This document shows, one piece after another, positions 12,118 through 22,019 of a stretch of DNA of 64,000 nucleotides. Location: assembly GCF_002575655.3 (NCBI RefSeq), contig NC_053039.3, forward strand, positions 220,925,622 through 220,989,621, given 5' to 3'. The position numbers and the translations under genes were made by a program. The notes under the pieces were generated by a model. That model ran no database searches. It saw nothing but the letters and a program-made list of their open reading frames with translations, and was not told where the DNA came from. Numbering within the stretch: the stretch's first letter is position 1; the number at the start of each line of letters is the position of its first letter. The stretch is from Aegilops tauschii subsp. strangulata. Taxonomy: Eukaryota > Streptophyta > Magnoliopsida > Poales > Poaceae.

Positions 12118-12360
12118 GGCCGGATGTCCGGGCGACGGGCCGGATGTCCGGGCCTTCCCGAGACGCCGGATGTCCGGGCGCTGGGGCCGGATGTCCGGGC
12201 TGGCAGGGTCCAGCTTCTGTGATGGGGAGCCGGATTTCCGGGAGCTGGGCCGGATGTCCGGGCCTGGGGGCCGGATGTCCGGGCTGACTTGGTTCAGCTT
12301 CGGGTGTCTTCTGTGATGGGCGCCGGATTTCTGGGGGTCGGGCCGGATGTCCGGGGCCTG
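12118..12360. repeat. CCGGATGTCCGG palindrome array in F LTR
   Basis: Nine close copies of a G-CCGGATGTCCGG-G unit (arms CCGGA/TCCGG around TG), with point variants such as CCGGATTTCCGG. Ten copies occupy 19201-19460 in the other LTR and more degenerate ones occur at 18300-18450 in the leader. The array lies in U3 upstream of the TATA box and is rich in CpG. On the minus strand it translates as Pro/Gly/His/Ile/Arg repeats, which is incidental. Confidence 0.8.
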
Positions 12361-15300
12361 TAGCAGTCGTCTCTTCTTCCTTCTCCTTCCTTCGCTCTCG
12401 CGCACACTTGGCCTTGGTCCTTGGGCTCTCCATGGTCTACACGGGTGTACCTGAGTATGCACAAGGTCCGCGCTTGAAGTAGCATCCATGTCTTACATGC
12501 GGAAAGGGAAGATTCGGAAAGGAGCGAATTCACCTTAGGTCCAATGGCGTAGGCTCGAGTGTACATGGGGATGATCGTCGGATGCTCCACATCATCTCCC
12601 CTCCCTTGGGAAAGATCCGACCTCGGATCGTAATCCTCATCACCATGGAAACGATTGTCGTGGACGGACTTGAAGTTGGACGGAGTTGAAGACATTGCGC
12701 AAGCCAAGTACTCCAAGATGTCTCTGAAGTGGTATACATGCAAAAATAGCAAACACAAACGACACTCGGAAATACAATGGTTAGCGCACACAAGGTGTCC
12801 ATCAAGTAAGTATGAGTTCGTCCGAAGGAATTGTTCATGAAAAGGCATGAGATGCTTATCCAAATGATGTAAAATGACATGTAAAGCATTCATGGGAGCA
12901 AAAGCATTCATTGTGCACACAAATTTATTGTGAATGTGATCAATGAAACCACGGTGAAAAATGATGTCATAGTGCGACGGTTTATCAATAGCATGAATAT
13001 GGCAATGGATGCTCAATATGATTATGTTATCATGCAATTGATGGTAGGCAATATGATCATTATGTATGAATATGCCATCAAGAAAGATCACAACAAATTT
13101 GCTAAGAAAATGCACAAGCTCATATATCATGGATGACATGGGAATAGGTGCAACAAGACAAGCATAATGTGTGTCAATCCATGCATAGGGTGCAAACTTG
13201 TTATGGGTGGTGTTGTACCATAGCTCGATGTCGTGGTAGAAGTGTTGGTCCGGTGGTGCATCCACTAAGTCCGGGCACTCCTCAACTTGAAGGTCCATAG
13301 GGTCCATCTCCAATGTCGGTCCTCCGTTCACGAGATGTATCATGTAGACAAGAAGAAGGAGACAACAATGAAAGAATGACCCATCCAACATGCGTATTTG
13401 AGAATGGCTCAAAGGGAAGGGGGTCACCTTTAGGAGTTTCTCCAGGATGATGGAGTTGCACATCTTGTATGCCTTCACATAACCAATATCTCTCGTGATG
13501 GTACCTCCTTTTGAATCCTTCAAAATGAAAGAACATGACAAACACTCGTAAAAACAAATGAGGTTAGCGTAAATGCAAAACCTGTCATTCGAGTGGTAAG
13601 ATACCCAACAAGTGTTCTCATCATTCTTATCATAAGAAAGGACAAGGTGTGACATGGTATGTAAGCATATGAAGCAACTACAACCAAAGACAATAGGCTC
13701 AATCAACCAAGCATGCATCACAAGTGAAGTATCCAAGTCTCCAAGATCATTAAGCATAGAGGCAACTATTGGAGGCAAGCGACAATAAACAAGATATATC
13801 ATGTGAGAGGCATGAGCATATATGTCATGAACCCAAGAAAGCGAGTAATGGAACATGGGTGATGCAAACAAGCAAGTAATCATAGTGATCAAGTCAAGCA
13901 AGCTAGTAGTGCGAAGATGCAACATACTAGAAGGAATCATGGCAAGCATGTCATGTGTGCAAATAGTGGGCATGAATAAAGCATAAGACATATCACAAGT
14001 ATGTAAGCAAGATATGAGGAAAGTATCATCATTGTATTGGCAAGAAGTCCTATGTAAATAGCAATGGAACATCATGACTCTCCCAACACAAGAATCAACA
14101 ATAGCATGAGGCACATGATAAACATGGCAATAGCAACAAGGATCTCCACCAAGCATGCAAATACACATAGAAGTGGCATAATGGTGTATCATGGGTAAAT
14201 GCAAGCAAGGGTCACAATTGCATGGCAAAGGCATAGAAGCAAACATAACATGCAAAGTGAACACGATAGAATGGGCATAAGGTAACAATTGATATATAGC
14301 CCATAGCCGTGTGAGAGCCAAGTAAAAGAGATGCGCATAGTGCTTGCGCGAATGGAATGGTGGTAAGGATAGTCCACAGGATCCCAAGTCATCTTTGCTC
14401 TCAAGAGCTCGTTTCGTCAACTCATGGGATTGTGAGGTTGACGAGTGTTCATAAGTACCTACACAAAACAAAGACAAAGGGAAAATTGTGTGTGCGTGGT
14501 AGATGTACACATCATCCATCATGATGCATACGTGCTTGTGTCGGTTAGCACCAAATATCCAATGCTCAAATAAATGAGATGCGTGGTATAGAAACATGTC
14601 ATCCATCATGATAGGTTTGGTGTTATGTATAGCATAATGGAGACTCAAATGATGTAATGCATCATGGGAAATATGTAGAGCATTGTTATTCATGGAATGC
14701 ATATGGTGCAAGCAATTATGGGAATCATGCAAAGTATGGAATGCATCAAGATCTCCTAATATGTATGAGGAAACTATGGGGGTCTCCTCATGAGCATTTG
14801 TAGAAACATCACATGGAGAATATTGACAACATCCAAAACAATGCATATTCAGAGCAATGTGATCATGGCATGGCATAGTAGATGAATTGCGTAAATCATG
14901 TAAAGGAAGCATGGCAATATCATCACATGAAAAACAAAAGCCAATGACCATCATTTCGTCATCTATGCCATAAGTGCAAATGGGATTTATCTTAATGGGG
15001 CATGCATAGTTACTATGTTGAGATTGAAATGAAGCAATATGGGAGATCTCACTCATAGCATATGACAAGTTCAATGGATTGTCAAACATGAAGTGACCAA
15101 TAGTATTTTCACAAGATATCCTATGGAGCATGGCATCACAACTAGGCAAATCAACATGCTCATCATCATATTCATCATAAATTGGTAAGTCATGACATGA
15201 AGAAGTCGCACTAGCATGAAGCATGGTAATAGGTGGATCAACATCATGCAAGCAATCATTGGGAAAATAGTCCACTAGTGGGACAAGATAAGCACTATCA

Positions 15301-15932
15301 CCTATGTTACCTTTGGAGTGTAGCTCATGTGTTGTAGGTGACGTTGCAGCTTGATGGTACCATGTGGGGGGTTCATCATCGTCCACAATGTCCATCTTCA
15401 TCTCCAATGGATGTATGGACTTGTCGATGATAGGCATGTCGTCATGTACGAGACCTAGCACCAAAGAAGAAAACACACTCGGAGTAGAGGTTAAGTCGTT
15501 AGAAATCATAGTGGCCTCACGTGCCGTCTCAACTACCTCACTCACTAAGTGTTGTGGCTCACTCACTCCCGGTAAGATGCTCTCACTCATATGGTTGGTG
15601 GAGTCACTCAAATGGCACTCAACCTCACATAGGATGTGTGGCATGCTCTCATGTGTGGGGCTAGTGGTGGTCACACTCATCCTCTCATAGGAAATGCACT
15701 CAATGTCATATGTGGTGGAATCACTCATGTCACTCATGGTTGGGTGGCTCTCCTCACATGGGAATTGGGTCATCTCATGATATGTGGGTGTCGGAGAGAT
15801 GTTGGTGCAAACGTCTCCATGTTCAACTCCTATCGCCGCCTTGGTTGAAGGGATAGTCCCATGCTCAACCTTCTTGTCGCCATCTTGTTGTCGGAGGCCC
15901 ATATGATGTGGCACCTCGTAGCTCGTCTCCAT
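12294..15932 (-). CDS. Element F Cys/His/Met-rich frame of unknown function
   Basis: An uninterrupted 1,212-codon frame on the minus strand from a methionine at 15932 to a stop inside the 3' LTR. I do not recognise its family. It is strikingly rich in His, Cys, Met, Asp, Leu and Ile, with clusters such as CNCDPCLHL, GGDPCCYCHVYH and MHCFGCC that resemble metal-binding spacing but form no regular array. The first about 250 residues are acidic and Ser/Thr-rich; the middle is hydrophobic with His/Cys; the tail just before the LTR (DPRSDLSQGRGDD) resembles the Gypsy integrase tail that overlaps the polypurine tract. The last about 100 codons are LTR-encoded. The DNA is enriched in CAT, ATG and TGC words, which partly explains the composition. 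An open frame this long suggests selection for coding at the time of spread. It may be a diverged or exapted pol replacement. Confidence 0.6.
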   Translation of the reverse strand: METSYEVPHHMGLRQQDGDKKVEHGTIPSTKAAIGVEHGDVCTNISPTPTYHEMTQFPCEESHPTMSDMSDSTTYDIECISYERMSVTTTSPTHESMPHILCEVECHLSDSTNHMSESILPGVSEPQHLVSEVVETAREATMISNDLTSTPSVFSSLVLGLVHDDMPIIDKSIHPLEMKMDIVDDDEPPTWYHQAATSPTTHELHSKGNIGDSAYLVPLVDYFPNDCLHDVDPPITMLHASATSSCHDLPIYDEYDDEHVDLPSCDAMLHRISCENTIGHFMFDNPLNLSYAMSEISHIASFQSQHSNYACPIKINPICTYGIDDEMMVIGFCFSCDDIAMLPLHDLRNSSTMPCHDHIALNMHCFGCCQYSPCDVSTNAHEETPIVSSYILGDLDAFHTLHDSHNCLHHMHSMNNNALHISHDALHHLSLHYAIHNTKPIMMDDMFLYHASHLFEHWIFGANRHKHVCIMMDDVYIYHAHTIFPLSLFCVGTYEHSSTSQSHELTKRALESKDDLGSCGLSLPPFHSRKHYAHLFYLALTRLWAIYQLLPYAHSIVFTLHVMFASMPLPCNCDPCLHLPMIHHYATSMCICMLGGDPCCYCHVYHVPHAIVDSCVGRVMMFHCYLHRTSCQYNDDTFLISCLHTCDMSYALFMPTICTHDMLAMIPSSMLHLRTTSLLDLITMITCLFASPMFHYSLSWVHDIYAHASHMIYLVYCRLPPIVASMLNDLGDLDTSLVMHAWLIEPIVFGCSCFICLHTMSHLVLSYDKNDENTCWVSYHSNDRFCIYANLICFYECLSCSFILKDSKGGTITRDIGYVKAYKMCNSIILEKLLKVTPFPLSHSQIRMLDGSFFHCCLLLLVYMIHLVNGGPTLEMDPMDLQVEECPDLVDAPPDQHFYHDIELWYNTTHNKFAPYAWIDTHYACLVAPIPMSSMIYELVHFLSKFVVIFLDGIFIHNDHIAYHQLHDNIIILSIHCHIHAIDKPSHYDIIFHRGFIDHIHNKFVCTMNAFAPMNALHVILHHLDKHLMPFHEQFLRTNSYLLDGHLVCANHCISECRLCLLFLHVYHFRDILEYLACAMSSTPSNFKSVHDNRFHGDEDYDPRSDLSQGRGDDVEHPTIIPMYTRAYAIGPKVNSLLSESSLSACKTWMLLQARTLCILRYTRVDHGEPKDQGQVCARAKEGEGRRDDCYRPRTSGPTPRNPAPITEDTRS
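12596..12608 (-). other. Element F polypurine tract
   Basis: On the minus strand AAGGGAGGGGAGA directly abuts the 3' LTR start. It primes plus-strand DNA synthesis and fixes the orientation of F. Confidence 0.88.
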
Positions 15933-15953
15933 GACCGAAGGGAATTTCCCATG

Positions 15954-16691
15954 CTAGGCCATCTTCCTTGAGGGTCTTCCGAAGATGGAAGTGTCGCCCT
16001 CGCTCGTAGGTGGTCGCCTTGGACTTGATGAAGTCCTTGTAGGCGTACTCGTGGGAAGTAGGCGAAGATGCCGTACATCCGAAGGCGAAGATGCCTTCAT
16101 AGCACTCGGCGAAGATGCCGAAGAGGTTGTTGTAGCCGTAGCTCCATCTTGGTGGTGCTTGTCTCGCGGTCTTCTCTTATGCTCATGAAGCTTGGACTTG
16201 TACGTTTGCGCTTGTGGAGCATCTACATGTTGATGGTGTCGGTGTCGGTGTCGCACTTGAGCTCGTAGTAGATGTCGTTCGTTGTCGTTGTGCACATGAT
16301 GCTTGGAGGTGTCTTGCCCTTCATGACGATGTTGGCGATGGTCGCCATGGAGATGTGGACGTGGACGACTTGCGCTTGCATCTTGTTTGCGCTCTGAAGA
16401 TGATCGACTTGCTCGCCGCCGCCTTGAGGATGATGAAGGGGAAGAAGACTTGTAGTCGGCCACCATGTCTCGTAGTTGATCCTTTAGCTCGCCCAACTTG
16501 GTGTCGATGTAGTCCCTTTTCCTTGCTTCGGAGTGGTGTATGTCGATGGCGAGGTTGTCGAGGCGCTCTCGCAAGGTAGATTGTGTGCCTTGCATTTGTC
16601 GTTCTAGATCGAAGATGGACACTTTGGTGATGTAGTTGTTCACGCCGTCGTTGTTGTCGAAGACCGGAGATGAAATGCCTTGCCTATCCAT
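15954..16691 (-). CDS. Element F gag-like coiled-coil and basic frame, ends in UAG
   Basis: A 245-codon minus-strand frame starting at ATG 16691 (MDRQGISSPVF); the frame is open a further 27 codons upstream. Residues about 25-75 look like a coiled coil (IFDLERQMQGTQSTLRER). They are followed by a Ser/Arg-rich and His/Arg-rich basic stretch and a Ser/Thr/Pro-rich C-terminus, as in a nucleic-acid-binding gag. No zinc knuckle is seen. The UAG at 15954-15956 is the only stop separating it from the 1,212-codon frame: codons continue in the same frame to its first methionine seven codons later. Either the stop is a recent C-to-T change in a CAG codon, or the two are linked by stop-codon readthrough. 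Confidence 0.6.
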   Translation of the reverse strand: MDRQGISSPVFDNNDGVNNYITKVSIFDLERQMQGTQSTLRERLDNLAIDIHHSEARKRDYIDTKLGELKDQLRDMVADYKSSSPSSSSRRRRASRSSSERKQDASASRPRPHLHGDHRQHRHEGQDTSKHHVHNDNERHLLRAQVRHRHRHHQHVDAPQAQTYKSKLHEHKRRPRDKHHQDGATATTTSSASSPSAMKASSPSDVRHLRLLPTSTPTRTSSSPRRPPTSEGDTSIFGRPSRKMA

Positions 16692-18738
16692 CACAAGACT
16701 CGAGCAAATATGAGTGGGAGAAAGAGAAGAACTATACCAAATGTACCTTAACCGATGTTGAAAATGGATCAATGATCACTCAATGTGTAACAAGGAAATA
16801 GCACAATTGGTACCAATTCTTGTCGGTTTCTCACACCTACACAAATAAGGCTTATGGTGGAGCTTGGTGAGGATAGTGGCACAAAAATTTGATGCAAAAT
16901 GTTAGCAAGAGTCAATAATGTTGAAAGAGATTCACAAATTCGCAAGTGAAACAAGTAGACCAATAGCAAAGAATGGCACACGGAAACACACACACGGATA
17001 GATAAATGGGGTCGTGCAACCAAGGAATGAGCACAAAATGTGGAGTCCACGGAAACGCTCGTGTTGCACAACTCAAGAGAGACGCTAGCACGATTGCTCT
17101 ATAGGCGGATACGACACTTGTGCACAACCTATGATATGCAAAATGGATAAACTTCTATCCCAAGTATGCTATGTATGTATGGTTCCCGGTGTTCGCTCAA
17201 GATGATCCAAGATGATCGGATATGACAATCTTATATGCAATGTGGTATGATGCTATGGCACGTGCTTACAAGCTCTTTGCTCTTCTCTTTTGCTTAAAAG
17301 CTTATTCTTCTTTTTTTGTATGGCCACTTTGCAAAATGCACAAAGCAAGATAGCAATTGTGTATATGCGGGAACAATCTTGGGGCACACGAGCTTATATG
17401 ATACCAATATGATATGGTATGTATGTAATGGAAGGTGTAGATCACTAATGTGCACAAGTAACGTTGCCGGCAATACTCAAATGGCTATTCTCGATAGGCA
17501 AGTGACGCAAAATGGGCTAGGGGTTAACAATGCAATGTGCAAGGGAATATACAATGGAGGGATACCACGATACCAAGATGATATGGAGGTTACCGGCCGA
17601 GGCGATGATGAGTAGCGGTGTTCTTGATGTAGATACCAAGATGATGGAGACTCGTCCCTAAGTAGCCGAAACACCTTAGGAAACGGAAAAACCGCGAACT
17701 CAAAATCTCAAATGTCAAATGTCAAATGGTGGTAGCGGGAATGCGGTGGTGGTTTTGCGGAAACTCAAAGGGATTGCGGAAATGAAATGATGGGGTTTGG
17801 AGAACGCAATGCGGAAGTGGAGGGTAAGGTGGTGGATTATACACGGTGTGGGAGTTGGAAGCACGGTCCCTAAGTAGCCGAAACACCTTAGGAGACACAA
17901 CTCACAACACAAACAAAATTGGGTTAAGTTGGGTTGGCGGAAGTGTATTGTGGGTAAGCCTATGCGGAAGTTATGGTGGTGGTTGATGAAGAAGCAACCG
18001 TCCCTAAGTAGCCGAAACACCTTAGGAGACTTGAATCACAACTCAAACAACCTCAAATGCAAAGGGAAACAAAATTGGTTAGGTTGCGGAAGTCGGTGGT
18101 GGCAATGCGGAAGTTATTGTGGAAGCCCTAGGCAAAGATGCCAAAGTTCCAAAAATTTGATGGAGTCAAATGGGGATGGTAGTATTTTTGTGGGATGGGG
18201 AATGTCAATAGCTTCAAAACGAGCTAAAGAACGTAAAAAACGGACTCCGGATGAATTAGTTATGCACAAAACGGTGAAACGGGGAAAGCTGAAATCCCAC
18301 GGGCCGGACACCCGGGGGTTTGGCCGGATTACTGGGACCTGATGTCCAGAACCGCGCACGAAAATGCGCTCCAGGAGCCGGATGTCCGGGGCACGGGCCG
18401 GATGTCCGGGGGGCCAGATGTCCGGGGCTACGGGCCGTATGTCCGGGCTCCAAATCCGAGGATGAACTCGAGGAACTCGATTTTGGGGCCGGAAATTGAT
18501 GATTTCGGGGGCAAAATTGGAGAGATTTCGTGGATGGAAAGTGGGGAAAAGTGGGGGAAAGCTAGATCCACAAGTAACAAAGCAAATTCATGAATCAAAT
18601 TCAACAAAACATCATCAAACGAACAAATCACAAAAAAAATTGGGGCTATTTTTGGTGGGGAATTTTCGAATTTAGGACGAAATCAACAAAACTAGGCTAG
18701 AAAACACAACGGGGAGGCTCCGAAATCGTGATCAACGT
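16692..18738 (-). other. Element F untranslated leader
   Basis: About 2 kb between the primer site and the gag-like start, with no coding potential I can support. The part next to the LTR (18290-18450) has degenerate CCGGATGTCCGG units, and 17657-18115 has an imperfect tandem repeat. Long leaders are common in large non-autonomous Triticeae elements. Confidence 0.7.
17657..18026. repeat. Three-copy leader repeat with CCTAAG...CTTAGG core
   Basis: A 24-bp core starting CCTAAGTAGCCG and ending ACACCTTAGG occurs unchanged at 17657-17680, 17869-17892 and 18003-18026. Its ends are inverted (CCTAAG/CTTAGG). Flanks share GCGGAAGT and GGTGGTGG words, so units of about 134-212 bp are imperfect tandem repeats. 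Confidence 0.8.
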
Positions 18739-18752
18739 GGCTCATGATACCA
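18739..18752 (-). other. Element F primer binding site (variant)
   Basis: On the minus strand TGGTATCATGAGCC lies three bases after the 5' LTR. It differs from the usual TGGTATCAGAGCC by an extra T, but position and spacing fit a tRNA-Met primer site. Confidence 0.72.
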
Positions 18753-18755
18753 AGA

Positions 18756-19688
18756 TGATGTAGGGTGAAACCCTAGATGGCCGATCTTTCACGAAAGGAG
18801 CGGATCCCAACTAAGAACACGAAGAACACGAGGGGAAACACAAGAGAATCACTCAAACCAACAAGATTCGATTACACATGCGCTAGATCCAAGAATATAA
18901 AGGGAGATACACGATCCACGATCAACAAAGGACGATACAAAGGGTAACTGGTTCTTCTCCATGAGGAGGTCTTGATGGGGGGCACCCAAGAGGGGGTCTT
19001 GAATCCAACGTGGATCGTCTCCGAAGAAGGGCCGCAGTCTCTCTCGTGGAGGAGATCCGTATGGATGAGCATTGCTCTATCTCACAAATGAGCTAAACCA
19101 ATGCTGACCCTAACTAGGAGGAGGTGGGGGAGTATATATAGTCTAAGGGATGAAGGGGTACATGGGCTTCGGCCCAGATGCGCTGCACGCAGGCAAAGGG
19201 GGCCGGATGTCCGGGCGACGGGCCGGATGTCCGAGCGCTGGGGCCGGATGTCCGGGCTGGTAGGGTCCAGCTTCTGTGATGGGGCGCCGGATTTCCGGGA
19301 GCTGGGCCGGATGTCCGGGCCTGGGGGCCGGATGTCCGGGCTGACTTGGTTCAGCTTCGGGTGTCTTCTGTGATGGGCGCCGGATTTCCGGGGGTCGGGC
19401 CGGATGTCCGGGCTGGTCCGGATGTCCGGGTTGGGGTCGGATGTCCGGGGCCTGTAGCAGCCGTCTCTTCTTCCTTCTCCTTCCTTCGCTCTCGCGCACA
19501 CTTGGCCTTGGTCCTTGGGCTCTCCATGGTCTACACAGGTGTACCTGAGTATGCACAAGGTCCGCGCTTGAAGTAGCATCCATGTCTTACATGCGGAAAG
19601 GGAAGATTCGGAAAGGAGCGAATTCACCTTAGGTCCAATGGCGTAGGCTCGACTGTACATGGGGATGATCGTCGGATGCTCCGCATCA
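18756..19688 (-). repeat. Element F 5' LTR
   Basis: 933 bp, nearly identical to 11661-12595. Differences include an added CCGGATGTCCGG unit and the loss of a short copy. The plus-strand end is GCATCA, followed by TSD ctaca. Confidence 0.92.
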
Positions 19689-19693
19689 CTACA

Positions 19694-21350
19694 TCTCTGA
19701 GTGTCCGCAGTGGGACAATGAAAACAAGAAGAACAAGAAGAGCAAGGAATATGATTCTGATGACAAGAAGAAGAAGAAGAAATCCTCAAAATCTTCTTCC
19801 AAGTCTTCGTCAAAGTCTTCATCACACAAGAAGAGCTCATCTGACAAGGCTCGTGCTTTTGTTGGCAAGGAGATGGATTCAGAGGAGGAGTCTGCTTCTG
19901 AGGAGGCAGAGGTGGAGTCTGAGGAGGAGTCCGACTCTGGCATTGCAATTCTGGCTCTAGCTACAGCCTACGTTGCCAAGTCCATCTTCAACACTGAAGA
20001 CAATGGCTCTATCACCAACGCTGATGCCAATGACATGGACGACTCCGCTCCCACCTACTGCTTCATGGCACGCGGTGCCAAGGTAAACTCACGCGATGCT
20101 TACTTTCAAACATCATGTGAAGATGACTCTGATTGTGAATCCAAACCCAGCTACAAAACACTTGTTAAAATTGCAACTGAACAACAGAAAGCTATGGAAC
20201 ATATTCAAAAACGGTTAGACAAAAGTGATGACCTGTTGGACGCGGAAATGACCCGATCTCAGTCCTTAATTGAAGACATAAAAAATCTTCATGTTAAGTA
20301 TGAGGAACTTGAAAGTCGTCATGAACGCTCTCAACAACTCATGAAAAGCTTTCCTATGATTATCTTCAAAGGAAGCAAGAACTTGAGAAATTGAGAGCAG
20401 TTCATGAAGATCTTGAAAAAAAGAACGAGTCACTTCGCGCTCAACAGATCAGTCCCGCTCAAGAAGGATTTGAACCACCATGTCTAAAATGCCTTGAGCG
20501 TGATAACGCTACTTCTGTTGCTGAATGTTCTACTGCTGCCATTGTTGCAATATCTTCAACTATTGATTTGGTAACTAACCCCTCTGCTGAGGATGCCACT
20601 GTTATTGCTGATGAAAATGCTAGGTTGAAGACATTGCTTGAAACAGGGATGTACAAAAGTCTCTAAGGGCATCAGACACTATGTGATGTCCTCAAAAAGC
20701 AGATTCTGAACCGAAACCCTAGGAAAGAGGCTGTTGGGTTCGAGAGGAAAATGAATGTTGATGGTTCTTACTGGATGCCTGAGCAGTACCCCAAAACCAC
20801 ATGGGTTGCTACAAAGGGACCTTCAGTGGACCCATCCACCTTATCTAGCTTCACCTGTGCTAACCCAATTTTCATTGATGATTCCTTTGATGCAAACTAT
20901 AAACTGTTTAAGAATCAGACTGGTGAAGTGTTTGCCAGGTATATTGGTACTAACTACAGGAATGGACCACCTATGAAGAAGATCTGGGTGCCCAAAAGGT
21001 GTCTTGACAATCTTCCTGTGAATGTCGTCATGACACCACAACGGAAGAAGACAAACCCCAGACCAAAGGCTTCATATGGCCCAAAGGCTTCATACAGACA
21101 GAGGACTCACCCGAGTCACCCTAACGCCAATGTTTTGCAGGGAAATCATACTCAGATGTATTAATATGAGCATGTTTCTTCAAACCGCTATGTTCATAAA
21201 ACTAAGAACTTTTCTGCTTATTCATATGAGTATTATTCACCTCCTGCAAGGCTATTTGCTAGGGCTCCAAAGCCGAAGTTCTCAGATGCTGGACTTAGAC
21301 TCATTACTTCGAAGCCACCCCTGAAAATGTGGGTGGTTAAGAAAACTTAA
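19694..21350 (+). pseudogene. gag: B internal 1 gag, second part
   Basis: Continues gag after F: end of the zinc knuckle, Lys-rich run, Glu-rich segment (EEESASEEAEVESEEES) and coiled-coil-like region. Then comes a C-terminal domain with CLKCLERDN and a Tyr-rich stretch (SYEYYSPPARLFARAPK). Damage: one base lost near 20322, TAA at 20664-20666 (shared with internal 2) and a private TAA near 21163. The final TAA is 21348-21350, followed at once by a pyrimidine run and TTTTGCAG. Confidence 0.85.
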
Positions 21351-21357
21351 CTCTCTT

Positions 21358-22019
21358 TTGCAGGGAAATGTCTCCAGCCGGAAATCAAAGGTGTCCGATG
21401 CTTTTGCTAGGGACCTAAAACATCTTGTGGGGTGCAAGATAAAATGCCCAAACGGTCTTACTATGTATTTTGTTCCTGAATCGCTTGCCAATCATCCTAT
21501 CAGTCCTAACCTTGATCTGAGCTTTGATAATCCTCTTGTCCGACAAATGTTTATGCTTCACAATACTCTTGGTGAAGCCTATCCCCCTAACTGTACTGTA
21601 GGGTATGACACCAAAGTCTTCAGAATGGATTATGGACAGTGGATGCACTAACCACATGACTGGTGATCGAAGTCTTCTCATGGACTCAACCTTACGTCCA
21701 TCTGACAAGAGCCACATCACATTTGCTGACACTGGTAAAAGCAAGGTATTGGGTCTAGGTAGAGTTGCAATCTCAAAGGATCAGCACATGGATAAAGTGA
21801 TGCTTGTTGAATCCCTTGGTTTCAACTTAATGTCTGTCTCAATGCTTTGTGACTTGAACATGATTGTGATATTTGGAAAATATCGTTGCCTTGTACTAAT
21901 GGAATCTGACAAGTCTCTAGTCTTTGAAGGGTATCGGAAAGATGATTTGTACATGGTAGATTTCTCAGCAGGACCACAACTCGCCGTATGTCTTCTAGCA
22001 AAAGCTTCAGAGTGCTGGC
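21358..22019 (+). pseudogene. B internal 1 pol: protease region (split by G)
   Basis: Copia-type aspartic protease. The active-site motif DSGCTNHMTG is encoded near 21635-21665. It is followed by GLGRVAISKDQHMDKVMLVESLGFNLMSVSMLCDL, the conserved protease core leading to the pre-integrase domain. The upstream segment (21358-21651) is in a different frame from the protease, so a frameshift lies around 21605-21650. G is inserted after ctggc at 22019 and pol resumes at 26107. Confidence 0.85.

Larger units (their letters stand above)
11661..12595 (-). repeat. Element F 3' LTR
   Basis: Plus-strand ends TGATGTAGGG and CCACATCA. On the minus strand the LTR begins TGATGTGG directly after the polypurine tract. 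A TATATATA box lies at 12050-12057 (minus sense), and upstream of it in U3 is the CCGGATGTCCGG array. The 1,212-codon frame stops inside it at 12294. Confidence 0.92.
11661..19688 (-). mobile_element. Element F: non-autonomous LTR retrotransposon with a long Cys/His/Met-rich frame
   Basis: An 8,028-bp insertion with TSD ctaca (11656-11660 and 19689-19693) inside B gag; the empty site is intact at about 45770-45785. Two near-identical LTRs (935 and 933 bp) have TG...CA ends. Primer-site-like sequence and polypurine tract show it reads on the minus strand. Order on the minus strand: 5' LTR (18756-19688), primer site, about 2 kb leader with tandem repeats, a coiled-coil/basic gag-like frame, a UAG, a 1,212-codon frame running into the 3' LTR, polypurine tract, 3' LTR (11661-12595). 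No protease, reverse transcriptase, RNase H or integrase can be recognised, so it must have been mobilised in trans. The C-terminal tail overlapping the polypurine tract is built like that of Gypsy chromoviruses. Confidence 0.88.

Noticed and set aside
12018..12489. Pro/Gly/Arg-rich frames in the F LTRs
   Set aside because: They are translations of the CCGGATGTCCGG repeat array and differ between the two LTR copies.
15200..15330. Reverse-transcriptase YxDD-like box in the F protein (around FVVIFLDGIFIHN, near 13110)
   Set aside because: The second aspartate is replaced, flanking motifs of reverse transcriptase are absent, and the similarity is too short to support homology.
12655..16579. Plus-strand frames inside F and basic His/Arg-rich frames
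   Set aside because: Shadows of the long minus-strand frame; the element reads on the minus strand.
17657..18026. CRISPR-like repeat array
   Set aside because: Only three cores with unequal 110-188 bp spacers in a plant LTR-element leader; no CRISPR context.
11652..19697. F as a Mutator-like DNA transposon with 9-bp duplication tcactacat
   Set aside because: The longer match includes LTR-end bases. The TG...CA LTR pair, primer site and polypurine tract with a 5-bp ctaca duplication explain every base.
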